The translations under genes were made by a program, and so were the position numbers. From the NCBI GenBank assembly GCA_965223585.1, contig CBDCWW010000023.1:186001-250000 (forward strand): DNA of 64,000 bases, given 5' to 3'. Positions 34,225 through 43,426 of the stretch are shown here, piece after piece (within the stretch, counting starts at the first letter, position 1; each line of letters opens with the position of its first letter). Source of the stretch: CBDCVN01 sp965223585. GTDB lineage: Bacteria; Deinococcota; Deinococci; Deinococcales; Trueperaceae. Under the pieces are notes generated by a model. That model ran no database searches, had not been told where the DNA came from, and saw only the letters and a program-made list of their open reading frames with translations.

Positions 34225-34580
34225 TCTTCTAATTTGCTAATAAGTGAGGCTGTTCGATTTGCAGAGGCTAGTAACTCAGCTTCTACAAGGGTATCTAATT
34301 CTGATTGTTCTTCAACTAATAGTTCTGTATTTCTGTCTCGAGCTCCCCGCCATTTCTCCATTAATTCAGCAAGGCGTTGTTGTTGAACGGCACTAAAAAA
34401 CTCGTCAGGTCGCTGATTCTGAACAATAATTAGAATATTATCCTCATTATTCAGTTGGGCATTCAGAGCGTCTAGTGCTTGACCAGCTGTTTTACCTGCT
34501 GTTCTTTTATCACCAGCCACAGCACTATATGAAATTTCTCCATTTTTAGAAGGTACTGCCAATATAGCCACTTTAGTCAT
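34221..34580 (-). CDS. Hypothetical partner of the HNH protein
   Basis: 119 residues. The N-terminal half looks alpha/beta (VAILAVPSKNGEISYSAVAG, TAGQALDALNAQL, ILIIVQNQRPDEFFS). The C-terminal half is a charged helix (LAELMEKWRGARDRNTELLV). No catalytic motif is seen. It overlaps the HNH gene by 4 bp, so the two are expressed together; a regulatory or immunity role would be speculation. No clear SD before the ATG. Confidence 0.7.
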   Translation of the reverse strand: MTKVAILAVPSKNGEISYSAVAGDKRTAGKTAGQALDALNAQLNNEDNILIIVQNQRPDEFFSAVQQQRLAELMEKWRGARDRNTELLVEEQSELDTLVEAELLASANRTASLISKLEE

Positions 34581-34780
34581 TCTCTACCTCTAGAAGCACA
34601 GTTTATCATTTTGGGGAGTATGGTTTGTGGGTTCTTGAGCATAAACTAAGTATATTCTTTATTCTAATGGATTGCCTAGCTCAAAATTTTGGTACTTTCA
34701 CAACAAATCAAAGAGCTTACTTAGAGGGCTGGAGGATATTCACAAGGTTCCTTTTGAACCTTTAAGGATAAAGTAATCTA

Positions 34781-35548
34781 TTAAGACTCAGCTTTTTCCC
34801 ATTTTAAAAAAGCAGCAATAAAAGGTCCCCCAAAAGCAATCATACTACCCACTTTCATAATGACTCCTGCAGTAGCTTGGTCGGCTAACACAGAAATACC
34901 CCAAACACGTATGGGAGCATTTATATAGGGGGTATAAAGAGGTTCAGGAGAAAAGGTTATGAAAGCAAAGACAATCGTTTGTACAACAGGCAGCACAAAA
35001 AGATAAAGAATCTGTCCACCATAATGCATAGCAGGTAACTCTTCTAAGGGGCTCATTATTGGCCACCATACAATAAGTGAAACAGTTAAAAAAATTATGT
35101 GCTCAACATGGTGCAAGACAGCATTATCAAGTGCCCCCTCATAAAAAAAAGGTAAGTGCCAAATAGAAAAGAAAAAACTAAAGACAAAACCTGCTATTAA
35201 AGGCCTTACTAGAAAGCTGACTGTAGGCTTCACATACTTATTAATTAGTAGTGGTTTTAAAAGCCATTTAGGCATCCCAACAATTACTAAAGGTGCTGCA
35301 ACATAGCTGATTAAAAGATGCTGCAACATGTGGGCACTTAAAAGGTAATTGGATAAATCATGCAATAATGAACCTTCAGCAAGGTAAAGCACCATTAAAG
35401 CAATAAAAAAAGTAATTGCCTTTCCCACAGGAAAGGCAAAGTCTGGAGCAATCTTTTGTCTTAAAGGCCCTACCGCTAAAAAATAACAAAGGGCAGGAGT
35501 TAGTAAAGTGCCTATTAAAAAGGGGTCAAGTTGCCAGCTAAAAACCAT
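34781..35548 (-). CDS. ctaG: Cytochrome c oxidase assembly protein CtaG (caa3 type)
   Basis: 255 residues with about seven transmembrane helices. The caa3_CtaG family signature is SAHMLQHLLISYVAAPLVIVG followed by helices with conserved His (HVEHIIFLTVSLIVWWPI). It is needed for assembly of the Cu-containing caa3 oxidase. It is the last gene of the minus-strand oxidase operon and starts directly after the cytochrome c stop. Not homologous to Cox11-type CtaG. Confidence 0.92.
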   Translation of the reverse strand: MVFSWQLDPFLIGTLLTPALCYFLAVGPLRQKIAPDFAFPVGKAITFFIALMVLYLAEGSLLHDLSNYLLSAHMLQHLLISYVAAPLVIVGMPKWLLKPLLINKYVKPTVSFLVRPLIAGFVFSFFFSIWHLPFFYEGALDNAVLHHVEHIIFLTVSLIVWWPIMSPLEELPAMHYGGQILYLFVLPVVQTIVFAFITFSPEPLYTPYINAPIRVWGISVLADQATAGVIMKVGSMIAFGGPFIAAFLKWEKAES

Positions 35549-36265
35549 TTAGGGGAGATTTGGGCGAAGCTCGAGCACCTCTTGAGGTGAAAAATCATTC
35601 TCTCTTTCAGCAGTTACTTCACTTGGTAAAATAGGACTAAACTCTTCAAGCAGTTCATCATTACCCCAGCTGCTTAACTCATGGTTCAACACTGCTGCTA
35701 TTTGCTCATCGCTTAAGAATTTGTGTTGTGACATGGCACTGCTGTAGGTAGTAGCTTGAACTTCAATTTCACCTTGTAAACCATAAATCACTACGTTAAT
35801 AATGTATTTACGGCCTCCTTCAGCATTGTAAAGTTCAGCCATATGGCCCTTAAGTGGTGGAAATGCACCGGGAATACCTTCACCGTTGACTTGGTGGCAG
35901 GCTTGACAACTATTATAGGTTGTTTTACCCAAATCTTGCCAATCAAAGTCTGTACCAGACTCCTCTTGCTCATCTTCAGTATCTTCACCAGCAGTGCTTT
36001 CGTCTTCCTCAGTGTTTTCATCTTCCTCAGTGTCAGTTCCTTCAGTTTCTTCTCGAGTATCAGCTGGATCTGTACTATCTGTTGCAGTACTTTCACCTAA
36101 ACTTCCAGTAGTGACTTGCCCATCAGATTCATCTGGTGAGGTGTTTTCTCTATTGCAGCTTGCGCCCATAACTAGCAAGCATAGAAGTATAAAAATAATT
36201 CCTTTTGGTTTTTTTAGCAGAAGAGGGAGGCTTGTTTTTAAAGTTTGCAAAGTATTATATTTCAT
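35549..36265 (-). CDS. Membrane-anchored mono-heme cytochrome c
   Basis: 238 residues. A signal with lipobox-like MGASC near residue 37, then a 70-residue Glu/Asp/Thr-rich linker, then a class I cytochrome c domain (about 110-200) with heme motif CQACH and a distal Met in the YSSAMSQHKF region. The C-terminal 55 residues continue to RPNLP. The heme domain and tail are closely similar to the C-terminal part of the next upstream gene product. It is probably an electron donor to, or extra subunit of, the oxidase. SD AAGGAGA precedes the ATG. Confidence 0.85.
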   Translation of the reverse strand: MKYNTLQTLKTSLPLLLKKPKGIIFILLCLLVMGASCNRENTSPDESDGQVTTGSLGESTATDSTDPADTREETEGTDTEEDENTEEDESTAGEDTEDEQEESGTDFDWQDLGKTTYNSCQACHQVNGEGIPGAFPPLKGHMAELYNAEGGRKYIINVVIYGLQGEIEVQATTYSSAMSQHKFLSDEQIAAVLNHELSSWGNDELLEEFSPILPSEVTAERENDFSPQEVLELRPNLP

Positions 36266-36403
36266 TGAAAGATCTCCTTACGATAAAGTATCACTAGGCC
36301 ATGTGATCATCCATAATTTGTAGGGCAAACCCTCATCAGGGCAGGCCTATGTGTTTACCCTTCAAGCACAGAATGAAAATATTATCATACATGCGTTGGG
36401 AAG

Positions 36404-36434
36404 GGTTCAAAATCTTGATTTTGAACCCTTCGTT
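36404..36434. repeat. GAAGGGTTCAAAAT hairpin
   Basis: GAAGGGTTCAAAAT and ATTTTGAACCCTTC flank a CTTG-like loop between two operon genes, related to the hairpin at 23537. The surrounding 36266-36529 also holds AGGGCAGGCC repeats. Confidence 0.6.
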
Positions 36435-36529
36435 GTACCCTAGGGCAGGCCCCTACAATCTCGTAAAATTTACAGTAGGATTTTTAGGAGCTTGGTAGCA
36501 CATTCGAATTTCTTCATTTGAAAACCATC

Positions 36530-37657
36530 CTAGGGAAGATCGGGCCTAAGCTCGAGCACCTTCTGAGGTGAGAGGATGTTTTCCCTTTCAGCAGCTACTT
36601 CTTCAGGTAAGATAGGACTAAACTCTTCTAAAAGTTCATCGTTACCCCAACTATTTAATTCATGATTCAGCACCGCTGCTATTTGTTCATCATCTAAGAA
36701 ATTCTGAGATGACATAGTGCTGCTATAATTCATACCATTAGCCTCAATTTGGCCTTGTAAACCATAGAGGACTACATTAATGATGTACTTACGCCCTCCT
36801 TCAGCATTGTAAAGTTTAGGCATATGACCTTTGAGCGGTGGAAAAGCTCCGGGGATTCCTTCTCCATTAGCTTGATGGCAACCTTGGCAAGTACTAAAGG
36901 TGGTTTTGCCTAGTTCTTGCCAATCAAAGCCTACCTCTGCTTCTTCTGCTTCTTCTACTTCCTCAGAAACAGCTTCTTCTGTAGTTTCTGACTCTGTAGC
37001 TTGCTCGAGTTGGGCCTCTAAATCTTTAAGCTCATCTCTGATTTCAGCAACTCTTTCTCGATCCTCATCTTTTCTAGCCTTCCTAAGCTCTGCTTTTAGT
37101 TCAGCGATTTGAGCATCTAAAGATTCTGCATCGTTAGCACCATGACCTACACTAGGCGCTCCAGAACCATCAAGATTATCAAAGTCTGGTAAAGAGGCAC
37201 TAGGTGTATCTCCTGTAACACTAGCTCCCACTACAGATAAAGGTTCTTGGGTTTTAGGGGCAGGACGGCTTATACTTTGCTCAAAATCAGCCTCAGGAAT
37301 TTCTACATGAGCTTCATCATCATGAGCTGAGATTTCTTCCTCAGTACTAGAACTTCTTAACTGGTCAATGTTATGTGCAGTAAACAAAAAGAGTAAAAGG
37401 GCTACAGTAGCTCCGCCAATTATCATGCCCATAGTAAAGAGCTGGGAAAGCATCTTGTGGTCACTCTTTAAATGCATAAAAAACATAATCACTAACAAGA
37501 ACTTAGCAATAGAAAGTATGTAGAGCCCACTAAAGGTAATACCACTACTAAATGTTGGCCATTGAACAATGGCAAATTCAACAAAAGTAATAATACCCAA
37601 GACCAGAGCAATTATTGTGTAGAGGACAACTCCTCCAAAAGTTCCTTTTTTGCGCAT
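36530..37657 (-). CDS. Cytochrome oxidase subunit IV fused to a cytochrome c domain
   Basis: 375 residues. Residues 1-95 form a subunit IV-like (caa3 CoxIV/CtaF) membrane domain with three helices (VVLYTIIALVLGIITFVEFA, SIAKFLLVIMFFMHLK, IIGGATVALLLFLF). Residues about 95-245 are a linker with a charged coiled coil (LDAQIAELKAELRKARKDE). Residues about 250-340 are a cytochrome c domain with CQGCH and SSTMSSQ, then a tail to RPDLP. The C-terminal domain duplicates the separate cytochrome c encoded downstream. Fusion of subunit IV to a heme domain is unusual. Operon member, 10 bp after the subunit III stop. Confidence 0.88.
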   Translation of the reverse strand: MRKKGTFGGVVLYTIIALVLGIITFVEFAIVQWPTFSSGITFSGLYILSIAKFLLVIMFFMHLKSDHKMLSQLFTMGMIIGGATVALLLFLFTAHNIDQLRSSSTEEEISAHDDEAHVEIPEADFEQSISRPAPKTQEPLSVVGASVTGDTPSASLPDFDNLDGSGAPSVGHGANDAESLDAQIAELKAELRKARKDEDRERVAEIRDELKDLEAQLEQATESETTEEAVSEEVEEAEEAEVGFDWQELGKTTFSTCQGCHQANGEGIPGAFPPLKGHMPKLYNAEGGRKYIINVVLYGLQGQIEANGMNYSSTMSSQNFLDDEQIAAVLNHELNSWGNDELLEEFSPILPEEVAAERENILSPQKVLELRPDLP

Positions 37658-37667
37658 AATGTAAATC

Positions 37668-38282
37668 CTAAGCTACAAACTCGATGAGGTAGACAATAGT
37701 GAAAATAACAATCCAAACAATGTCTACAAAGTGCCAATAAAGACCTGCAACTTCTAAATAAATGGCATCTTTCTCTGCGCTCATTGGCCTTACATAAGAG
37801 GCTATTAAGAAAGAAAGTAACCAGATAACACCAACAGTAACGTGTAAACCGTGTGTACCTGTTAGAGTAAAGAAAGTTGAGCCAAAAAGATTTTGTTGTA
37901 AAGTTAATCCTTCATGAACAAAGTGTCTAAACTCAAAAACTTGAAAACCTAGGAAAATAGAGCCAAAAAAACATACCCCAAAAGTCCAAAGTCTGAACTT
38001 AGGAATATCGTTTTGGCGCAAAGAATTTAATGCTAGAACCATTAAAAAGCTGCTCATGAGCAAAACAAAGCTGCTAACAGTAGTAAGAGGTATGTTGAGA
38101 ACATCAGTAGGGTAAGGTCCTTGTAAGCTACGACCTTTGTAAACTAGGTAAGTAGCAATGAGTGAACCAAAAAACATACAATCAGAGGCTAAGAAAAGCC
38201 ACATCAAAAGTTTTTTATCATCAATAGGCGTGCTGCGGTGCTCGCCGTGGGCTATTTCTGCGCTTGCTGTAGCTGTAGCCAT
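37668..38282 (-). CDS. ctaE: Cytochrome c oxidase subunit III
   Basis: 204 residues, five transmembrane helices as in caa3/bo3-type subunit III. Typical segments: KLLMWLFLASDCMFFGSLIA, FTLTGTHGLHVTVGVIWL and GLYWHFVDIVWIVIFTIVYL. It stabilises subunit I and is part of the proton-pumping oxidase. Separated from subunit I by 2 bp. Confidence 0.95.
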   Translation of the reverse strand: MATATASAEIAHGEHRSTPIDDKKLLMWLFLASDCMFFGSLIATYLVYKGRSLQGPYPTDVLNIPLTTVSSFVLLMSSFLMVLALNSLRQNDIPKFRLWTFGVCFFGSIFLGFQVFEFRHFVHEGLTLQQNLFGSTFFTLTGTHGLHVTVGVIWLLSFLIASYVRPMSAEKDAIYLEVAGLYWHFVDIVWIVIFTIVYLIEFVA

Positions 38283-38284
38283 AT

Positions 38285-40180
38285 TTACTCCTCTGGGTGG
38301 ACATGTGAGCCACCCACACCTTCAAATGCCCAAGCATAGGCACTAATTAAAACAACTCCTAAACCTACTAAAGCAATAGTCAGGCTATCATAAAGTCCAC
38401 CAAACAAACCTATGAAAATGCCTAATGGCATAGTAAAGGGATACCAAGACTGTCCGGGTAAATGAATACCATGTTCTTCGTCATGTCCACTGTGTTCTTC
38501 GTGTTCTTCAGATGATGCTTTATCGTGCCCAAATTCTGGGTGTTTATCTATCCAAAGTTGATCGCGGTGAGTTACTTGTGGCAACTTAGCAAAGTTGTAA
38601 ACAGGGGTAGGGATAGGTAGACTCCACTCGAGCGTCCGCGCATCCCAAGGATCTTTGGCAACCTTTTTACCACTAGCCCAGTCCTTGAGCACATGTATTA
38701 TAAATAATAGTATTCCAGCAGCAAGGATAAAAGAACCAATGGTAGCAAGAGCATTTAATGATCCAAATCCTAATTCTGGAGAATAGCTGTGTGTACGGCG
38801 AGCCATACCGTTTAAACCTAGGAAATGCATGGGGAAAAAAGTAATGTTAAACCCAGCAAACATAATCCAAAATACCCACTTGCCTGCCTTTTCACTCAGT
38901 ATTTTGCCTGTAACCATAGGGCTCCAGTAGTAAAAACCTGAAAAGAGGCCAAATATTGCTCCACCTATCAGCACATAGTGAAAGTGCGCTACTACAAAGT
39001 AAGTATCTTGTTGCTGGGCATCTGCTGGTGCTGCTGCATGCATAATTCCACTTATGCCACCAACGGTAAACATAAAGATAAAACCAAGCGCAAAAAGCAT
39101 AGGGGTAGTTAAACGCACCTTACCGCCCCAGACAGTGGCAAGCCAGTTGCAAATTTTTACTCCTGTAGGAATGCCCACTGCCATAGTAGTTATTGCAAAG
39201 GCACTATTAGCTACTGCTCCCAAGCCAGTGGTAAACATGTGGTGGACCCATACTGCAAAACTCACAAAAGCTATAAGAGCACCAGAAAGTACTACCATGC
39301 GATAGCCAAACAGTGGTTTGCGACTAAAAGTAGGTAAAACTTCAGAAACAATACCCATAGCAGGTAATATAAGAATGTAAACTTCAGGATGTCCAAAAAT
39401 CCAAAAGATATGCTGCCAAAAGATAGGCATGCCACCGCCACTAGGCTCAAAGAATAGAGTGCCAAATTGCCTATCCATCATAAGTTCTACAAGAGCAATG
39501 GTTATAGCAGGAAAAGCAAGAATAACAATAAACTGCACTACTAACACCATCCATACAAAAATAGGCATTTTCCACATGGTCATACCGGGGGCACGCATGT
39601 TTATGATCGTTACAATAAAGTTAAAAGCTGCTAATAAAGAAGCAACCCCTAACATCTGTAAACCAAAAACCCAAAAGTCAACTGCTATAGTGGGATTAAC
39701 ATTTATGCTAGTTAAAGGTGAATAGGCAAACCAACCCACATCTGGTGCGCCACCTAGAAACCAACTAAGGTTTAATATGGTTGCTCCAAAGAAAAAAGTC
39801 CAGTAGCTAAAAGAATTAAGCCTTGGAAAGGCTACATCCCTAGCTCCTATCATTAGAGGGGTCAGGTAATTAAAGAAGCCTGCTGACATTGGCATTATAG
39901 CCAAAAAAACCATGGTGGTGCCGTGCATAGTGAAAAGTTGATTGTAAACATCAGGGCTTATAAGGTTGAGTTCAGCAGCTGTCAATTGAGCACGAATTAT
40001 TAGGGCCTCGAGCCCACCAATAACAAAGAAAATTATGCCTGAAACAAAGTAAAGTATGCCAATACGTTTATGATCTATAGTAGTTAGCCAACTTACTAAA
40101 CCTGTTTGAGCAGTAGGACGTTTTATAAGTCCCACAGAAAAATCTGGGACCTTGGATGCTGGTTTGCTAGCAACAGCCAT
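38285..40180 (-). CDS. ctaD: Cytochrome c oxidase subunit I (caa3 type)
   Basis: 631 residues, catalytic subunit with low-spin heme a and the heme a3-CuB centre. Heme and copper ligands are visible: FTMHGTTMVFLAIMP, HPEVYILILPAMGIVSEVLP (with the cross-linked His-Tyr pair), VWVHHMFTTG and VVAHFHYVLIGGA. It carries the long C-terminal extension typical of caa3 oxidases (two extra helices after LPIPTPVYNF) with a His/Glu-rich loop. SD AAAGGAG precedes the ATG; 14 bp from the subunit II gene. Confidence 0.97.
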   Translation of the reverse strand: MAVASKPASKVPDFSVGLIKRPTAQTGLVSWLTTIDHKRIGILYFVSGIIFFVIGGLEALIIRAQLTAAELNLISPDVYNQLFTMHGTTMVFLAIMPMSAGFFNYLTPLMIGARDVAFPRLNSFSYWTFFFGATILNLSWFLGGAPDVGWFAYSPLTSINVNPTIAVDFWVFGLQMLGVASLLAAFNFIVTIINMRAPGMTMWKMPIFVWMVLVVQFIVILAFPAITIALVELMMDRQFGTLFFEPSGGGMPIFWQHIFWIFGHPEVYILILPAMGIVSEVLPTFSRKPLFGYRMVVLSGALIAFVSFAVWVHHMFTTGLGAVANSAFAITTMAVGIPTGVKICNWLATVWGGKVRLTTPMLFALGFIFMFTVGGISGIMHAAAPADAQQQDTYFVVAHFHYVLIGGAIFGLFSGFYYWSPMVTGKILSEKAGKWVFWIMFAGFNITFFPMHFLGLNGMARRTHSYSPELGFGSLNALATIGSFILAAGILLFIIHVLKDWASGKKVAKDPWDARTLEWSLPIPTPVYNFAKLPQVTHRDQLWIDKHPEFGHDKASSEEHEEHSGHDEEHGIHLPGQSWYPFTMPLGIFIGLFGGLYDSLTIALVGLGVVLISAYAWAFEGVGGSHVHPEE

Positions 40181-40194
40181 TAATTCTCCTTTCT

Positions 40195-41271
40195 TTATCT
40201 ACTTGATTGTGTGGAATCTTCTTTTCCTAGACTTTGCAAAAACTTTGCAATATCTTCTATTTGTTCTTCTTCGCCTTCTTCACCAAGCCAGAGAGTAGGC
40301 ATGTAGTTAGCAGGCTTAAACTCTTGTGGATCACGGATCCAAGTCTTTAAGTTTTCAAGAGTATTGTCCTTAACACCTGCGCCCACAGTATGACGCAAGC
40401 CAAAATTAGTTAGATCAGGCCTATTATCTGTACCTGCAACAAAGTTATCATTGTAAATACTATGACAAGCAGCACAACCTTTTTGTGAAAAGGCTTGTTT
40501 ACCCCTGACAACAGCAGGATCTGTGGATATGGGGGTATCTTTAGCATCTTGAAACTTTTCGACCCAAGTCTCAAATGTTTCTTCTTTATCTACTACTACT
40601 CTAAACCGCATGTAAGCATGTGAACCTAAGCAAAGCTCAGCACACTGTCCATAGTAAACAACTGATTCATCAGATTCTAACTCATCAGCTATAAACCAAA
40701 GGACGTTTTCTTGATTAGGAATAATATCTTTTTTGCCTGCTAGTTTAGGTACCCAAAAACTATGCAGTACATCACCAGAGCTTAACTTTAAGGTCACACG
40801 GCGGTTTTCAGGAACATGCAACTCATTAGCAGTTACAATACCGTATTCAGGATATTCAAATTTCCACCACCACTGGTAACCTGTAACATTAACAACTAGC
40901 TCACCTTCAGCAGTACGTCTTTCAACAGATTCTTGCTCCCAAGTTAACTTCACTGTAGGAACAGCAATAAAATACAACAAAACTACAGGGAGAAGCCACC
41001 AAGCAATTTCAGCCAAAGTATTGCCATGAACTTGGGCTGGCACCTCTTTAGCTTCGTCATCATTTTTGGTACGAAAACGCCAAATAATATAAGCCATTAC
41101 TGCCGCTACAGCAATAAAAACCGCCGTCCCTAGCCAAAAAGTAAGCATAAAGAGGTCTAATTGCTTTTGGGCAATTTCACCTTTTACGTCAAAAGTTGAG
41201 CCGGGGTCAGTAAGGGAGCAGCCCGAGAGTACGAGCAGCAAGCCATAGTACAACCACTTTCTTTTGAGCAC
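40195..41271 (-). CDS. ctaC: Cytochrome c oxidase subunit II with fused cytochrome c
   Basis: 358 residues from GTG at 41271, chosen because AGGAGG lies just before it; the longer frame starting at TTG 41286 would begin inside that SD. Lipoprotein signal (LVLSGC), two TM helices, then the CuA cupredoxin domain: NVTGYQWWWKFEYPE, DVLHSFWVPKLAGK and YYGQCAELCLGSHAYMRF with the CuA Cys, His and Met ligands. A C-terminal cytochrome c domain (CAACHSIY, with a Met in PANYMPTLW) defines the caa3 type. First gene of the operon. Electrons enter through the fused heme c. Confidence 0.95.
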   Translation of the reverse strand: MLKRKWLYYGLLLVLSGCSLTDPGSTFDVKGEIAQKQLDLFMLTFWLGTAVFIAVAAVMAYIIWRFRTKNDDEAKEVPAQVHGNTLAEIAWWLLPVVLLYFIAVPTVKLTWEQESVERRTAEGELVVNVTGYQWWWKFEYPEYGIVTANELHVPENRRVTLKLSSGDVLHSFWVPKLAGKKDIIPNQENVLWFIADELESDESVVYYGQCAELCLGSHAYMRFRVVVDKEETFETWVEKFQDAKDTPISTDPAVVRGKQAFSQKGCAACHSIYNDNFVAGTDNRPDLTNFGLRHTVGAGVKDNTLENLKTWIRDPQEFKPANYMPTLWLGEEGEEEQIEDIAKFLQSLGKEDSTQSSR

Positions 41272-41286
41272 ATGTCCTCCTATCAA

Positions 41287-41722
41287 ATGAATCTAAATGT
41301 GAAGCTTAGCACAAGTAGTAAATAACCAGTAGGAAACGTTAATCTTTTCAAATTCACAGCTAAGTATTTGACTCTAACTTTAATGAAAGCTACTAATTTG
41401 TGGGCAAAGCTAATTATATGGTCAAACTCCAAAATAATATAGAGCCAATTCTCAGCGCATTTTAACGCCTTGGCAATAATGCCCTAGAGGACGTTTGTCC
41501 TCGGCAAAGGCTTTTATCTGTACGTTTTGCTATCCTTTATTTTGACACTAAATATTCAGATCCTTTAAAAACTGTAAGCTAAGAGGCAAATATTGGTGAA
41601 TATAAATTTGATTTTGAACATAGCGGTGATAGAAAAATTAAGATAATTAACAAGCAATTTAATTTCATGCTATAATCTAGCCCTTAAATGACCCCCACTT
41701 TATTTATAAAGGAGAACCTTAT
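41287..41722. other. Divergent intergenic region, oxidase operon / floA
   Basis: 436 bp with promoters for both directions. The plus-strand promoter is annotated separately. A GCCCTAGAGGACGTTTGTCCTC imperfect palindrome lies at about 41480. No ORF is supported. Confidence 0.5.
41647..41676 (+). promoter_or_regulatory. Promoter of the floA-phoH gene cluster
   Basis: -35 TTAACA (41647-41652), 18-bp spacer, -10 TATAAT (41671-41676), with an AAAGGAG SD further down at 41709-41715. Confidence 0.6.
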
Positions 41723-42697
41723 ATGGAAACTATGACCCTTATAGTAGCAAGTTTAATAATTTTATTTTTCATAATTATATTTAGCTATGTTCCCGTTGGC
41801 TTGTGGATCTCTGCCATTGCCTCAGGAGTAAGAGTTTCTCTAACTGGACTTATTGGTATGCGACTTAGGCGCATTGCTCCTAAAAGGATTATAGAGCCAA
41901 TGATTAAAGCCCATAAGGCAAGTATAAAAGTATCGCAAAATCAACTAGAAGCTCACTATTTAGCTGGTGGTAATGTTCATAGTGTGATCGATGCTCTAAT
42001 AGCTGCTGACAAAGCCCAAATTCCTTTGCCTTTTGATAGAGCAGCTGCTATTGATTTAGCGGGCCGCCGCGTACTTGAGGCAGTGCAGACTTCCGTTAAC
42101 CCTAAAGTAATTGCTACACCAAGTGTAGCAGCAGTAGCAAAAGATGGTATACAACTTATTTGTACAGCTCGAGTAACAGTACGTTCAAATCTAGAGCGCT
42201 TAATTGGTGGCGCTGGTGAAGAAACTATTATTGCCCGTGTGGGTGAAGGTATAGTTAGCTCTATCGGTTCTTCAGAAAACCATAAAGAGGTGTTAGAAAA
42301 CCCTGATACGATTTCTAAGACGGTATTAGCCAAGGGTCTTGACTCAGGTACTGCTTATGAAATACTTTCTATTGATATTGCTGATGTTGATGTAGGTAAA
42401 AATATAGGTGCTATTTTGTCAACAGATCAGGCCGAAGCTGATAAAAAAGTGGCTCAGGCTAAAGCAGAGGAGCGCCGGGCAATGGCTGTTGCTCAAGAAC
42501 AAGAGTACAGAGCTAAGGTTGAAGAAATGCGTGCTAAAGTAGTTGAGTCAGAAGCCAAAGTTCCTCTAGCTATAGCAGATGCATTTAAAAAAGGCAATTT
42601 GGGTATTCGTGACTATTATGATTTTGAAAACATTAAGTCTGACACATCTATGCGTAGTAACATTGCTAAGGCAACAGAAGAGCATTCAGAAGAATAA
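41723..42697 (+). CDS. floA: Flotillin-like protein FloA
   Basis: 324 residues, full length for the UPF0365/FloA family of SPFH scaffold proteins that organise functional membrane microdomains. An N-terminal hairpin membrane segment (IVASLIILFFIIIFSYVPVG) is followed by the SPFH domain (GLIGMRLRRIAPKRI, KASIKVSQNQLEAHYLAGGN, ARVTVRSNLERLIGGAGEET). A Glu/Ala-rich coiled coil (about 230-285, AEADKKVAQAKAEERRAMAV) precedes the tail. SD AAAGGAG. Followed 11 bp later by a membrane-anchored protein gene. Confidence 0.95.
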   Translation: METMTLIVASLIILFFIIIFSYVPVGLWISAIASGVRVSLTGLIGMRLRRIAPKRIIEPMIKAHKASIKVSQNQLEAHYLAGGNVHSVIDALIAADKAQIPLPFDRAAAIDLAGRRVLEAVQTSVNPKVIATPSVAAVAKDGIQLICTARVTVRSNLERLIGGAGEETIIARVGEGIVSSIGSSENHKEVLENPDTISKTVLAKGLDSGTAYEILSIDIADVDVGKNIGAILSTDQAEADKKVAQAKAEERRAMAVAQEQEYRAKVEEMRAKVVESEAKVPLAIADAFKKGNLGIRDYYDFENIKSDTSMRSNIAKATEEHSEE

Positions 42698-42708
42698 GAG
42701 GGTGACTT

Positions 42709-43317
42709 ATGGGTGACTTTATTGGCATTATTCTTTTTATAATCTTTTTTGTTCTGCCCATTGTAAACAGTCTTTCTAAAAAAGGTAAGAAAAAAGGCCA
42801 ACCTACACAAAACCCCACACAAAGACCTGCACGGGTTCCTTCGCAGCCTTTAAGTACACCTACTGCAAGCAATAAAAAGCATGTGGAGACTGATTTTGAA
42901 AAACGTCTAGCTGAGGCCAGAAAACGAGTACAAGAGGCTATAGAGAAACAAGAGACTGCTCAGAAGGTGCCTTCAACAGCTTATCAAGTACCTTCTCCTG
43001 CTCCTCCAAAACCTTTAGCCCCCATTCCTCCAGCAAGCCCTTATAGTCCACCTTATAGCTCTCAACAACCTTCCCCAAGGGTTAGTTTAGAAACAGTAGT
43101 CCCTCTAGGCGGGAGCCTAGAAAATAAAACTGATGAGCCTCAAAAGCCTAAAGTTTTTAAACCTAAAAAGGCAAAGAAGCCTCTAATAAAGAGGACTGCT
43201 GTTAAATCAAAAGCATTGCTTATGGGTTTAGAGAGTAGAGATATTATGGCAGGGCTTATCTGGAAGCAAATTCTGGACAAACCCAAAGCTAAAAGAAGGC
43301 ATATTGACAGATTTTAA
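42709..43317 (+). CDS. Hypothetical membrane-anchored protein with Pro-rich linker
   Basis: 202 residues. One N-terminal TM helix (FIGIILFIIFFVLPIVNSL), a basic stop-transfer (KKGKKKG), a Pro/Gln/Thr-rich linker, a helix (about 60-85, FEKRLAEARKRVQEAIEKQE) and a Lys-rich C-terminal part ending in a helix (DIMAGLIWKQILDKPKAKRR). No known family. It sits between floA and phoH, 11 bp after floA, so it is probably co-transcribed and may localise with FloA; that is inference. Confidence 0.7.
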   Translation: MGDFIGIILFIIFFVLPIVNSLSKKGKKKGQPTQNPTQRPARVPSQPLSTPTASNKKHVETDFEKRLAEARKRVQEAIEKQETAQKVPSTAYQVPSPAPPKPLAPIPPASPYSPPYSSQQPSPRVSLETVVPLGGSLENKTDEPQKPKVFKPKKAKKPLIKRTAVKSKALLMGLESRDIMAGLIWKQILDKPKAKRRHIDRF

Positions 43318-43331
43318 TTTAAGATTACAAG

Positions 43332-43357
43332 TAGGGGCAGGTTTAAAACCTGCCCCT
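43332..43357. terminator. Perfect palindromic hairpin
   Basis: AGGGGCAGGTTT and AAACCTGCCCCT are immediately adjacent, 15 bp past the stop of the 202-residue gene. A T-run is lacking, so it is either a terminator or a REP-type hairpin (TAGGGGC-TGCCC elements recur at 23511 and 36450). Confidence 0.55.
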
Positions 43358-43426
43358 GTAGGAGTTATGGATGCATTTCCACTGACTATACAACTACATA
43401 TCCTAAGGATGTTTTAGGAGGCATTT

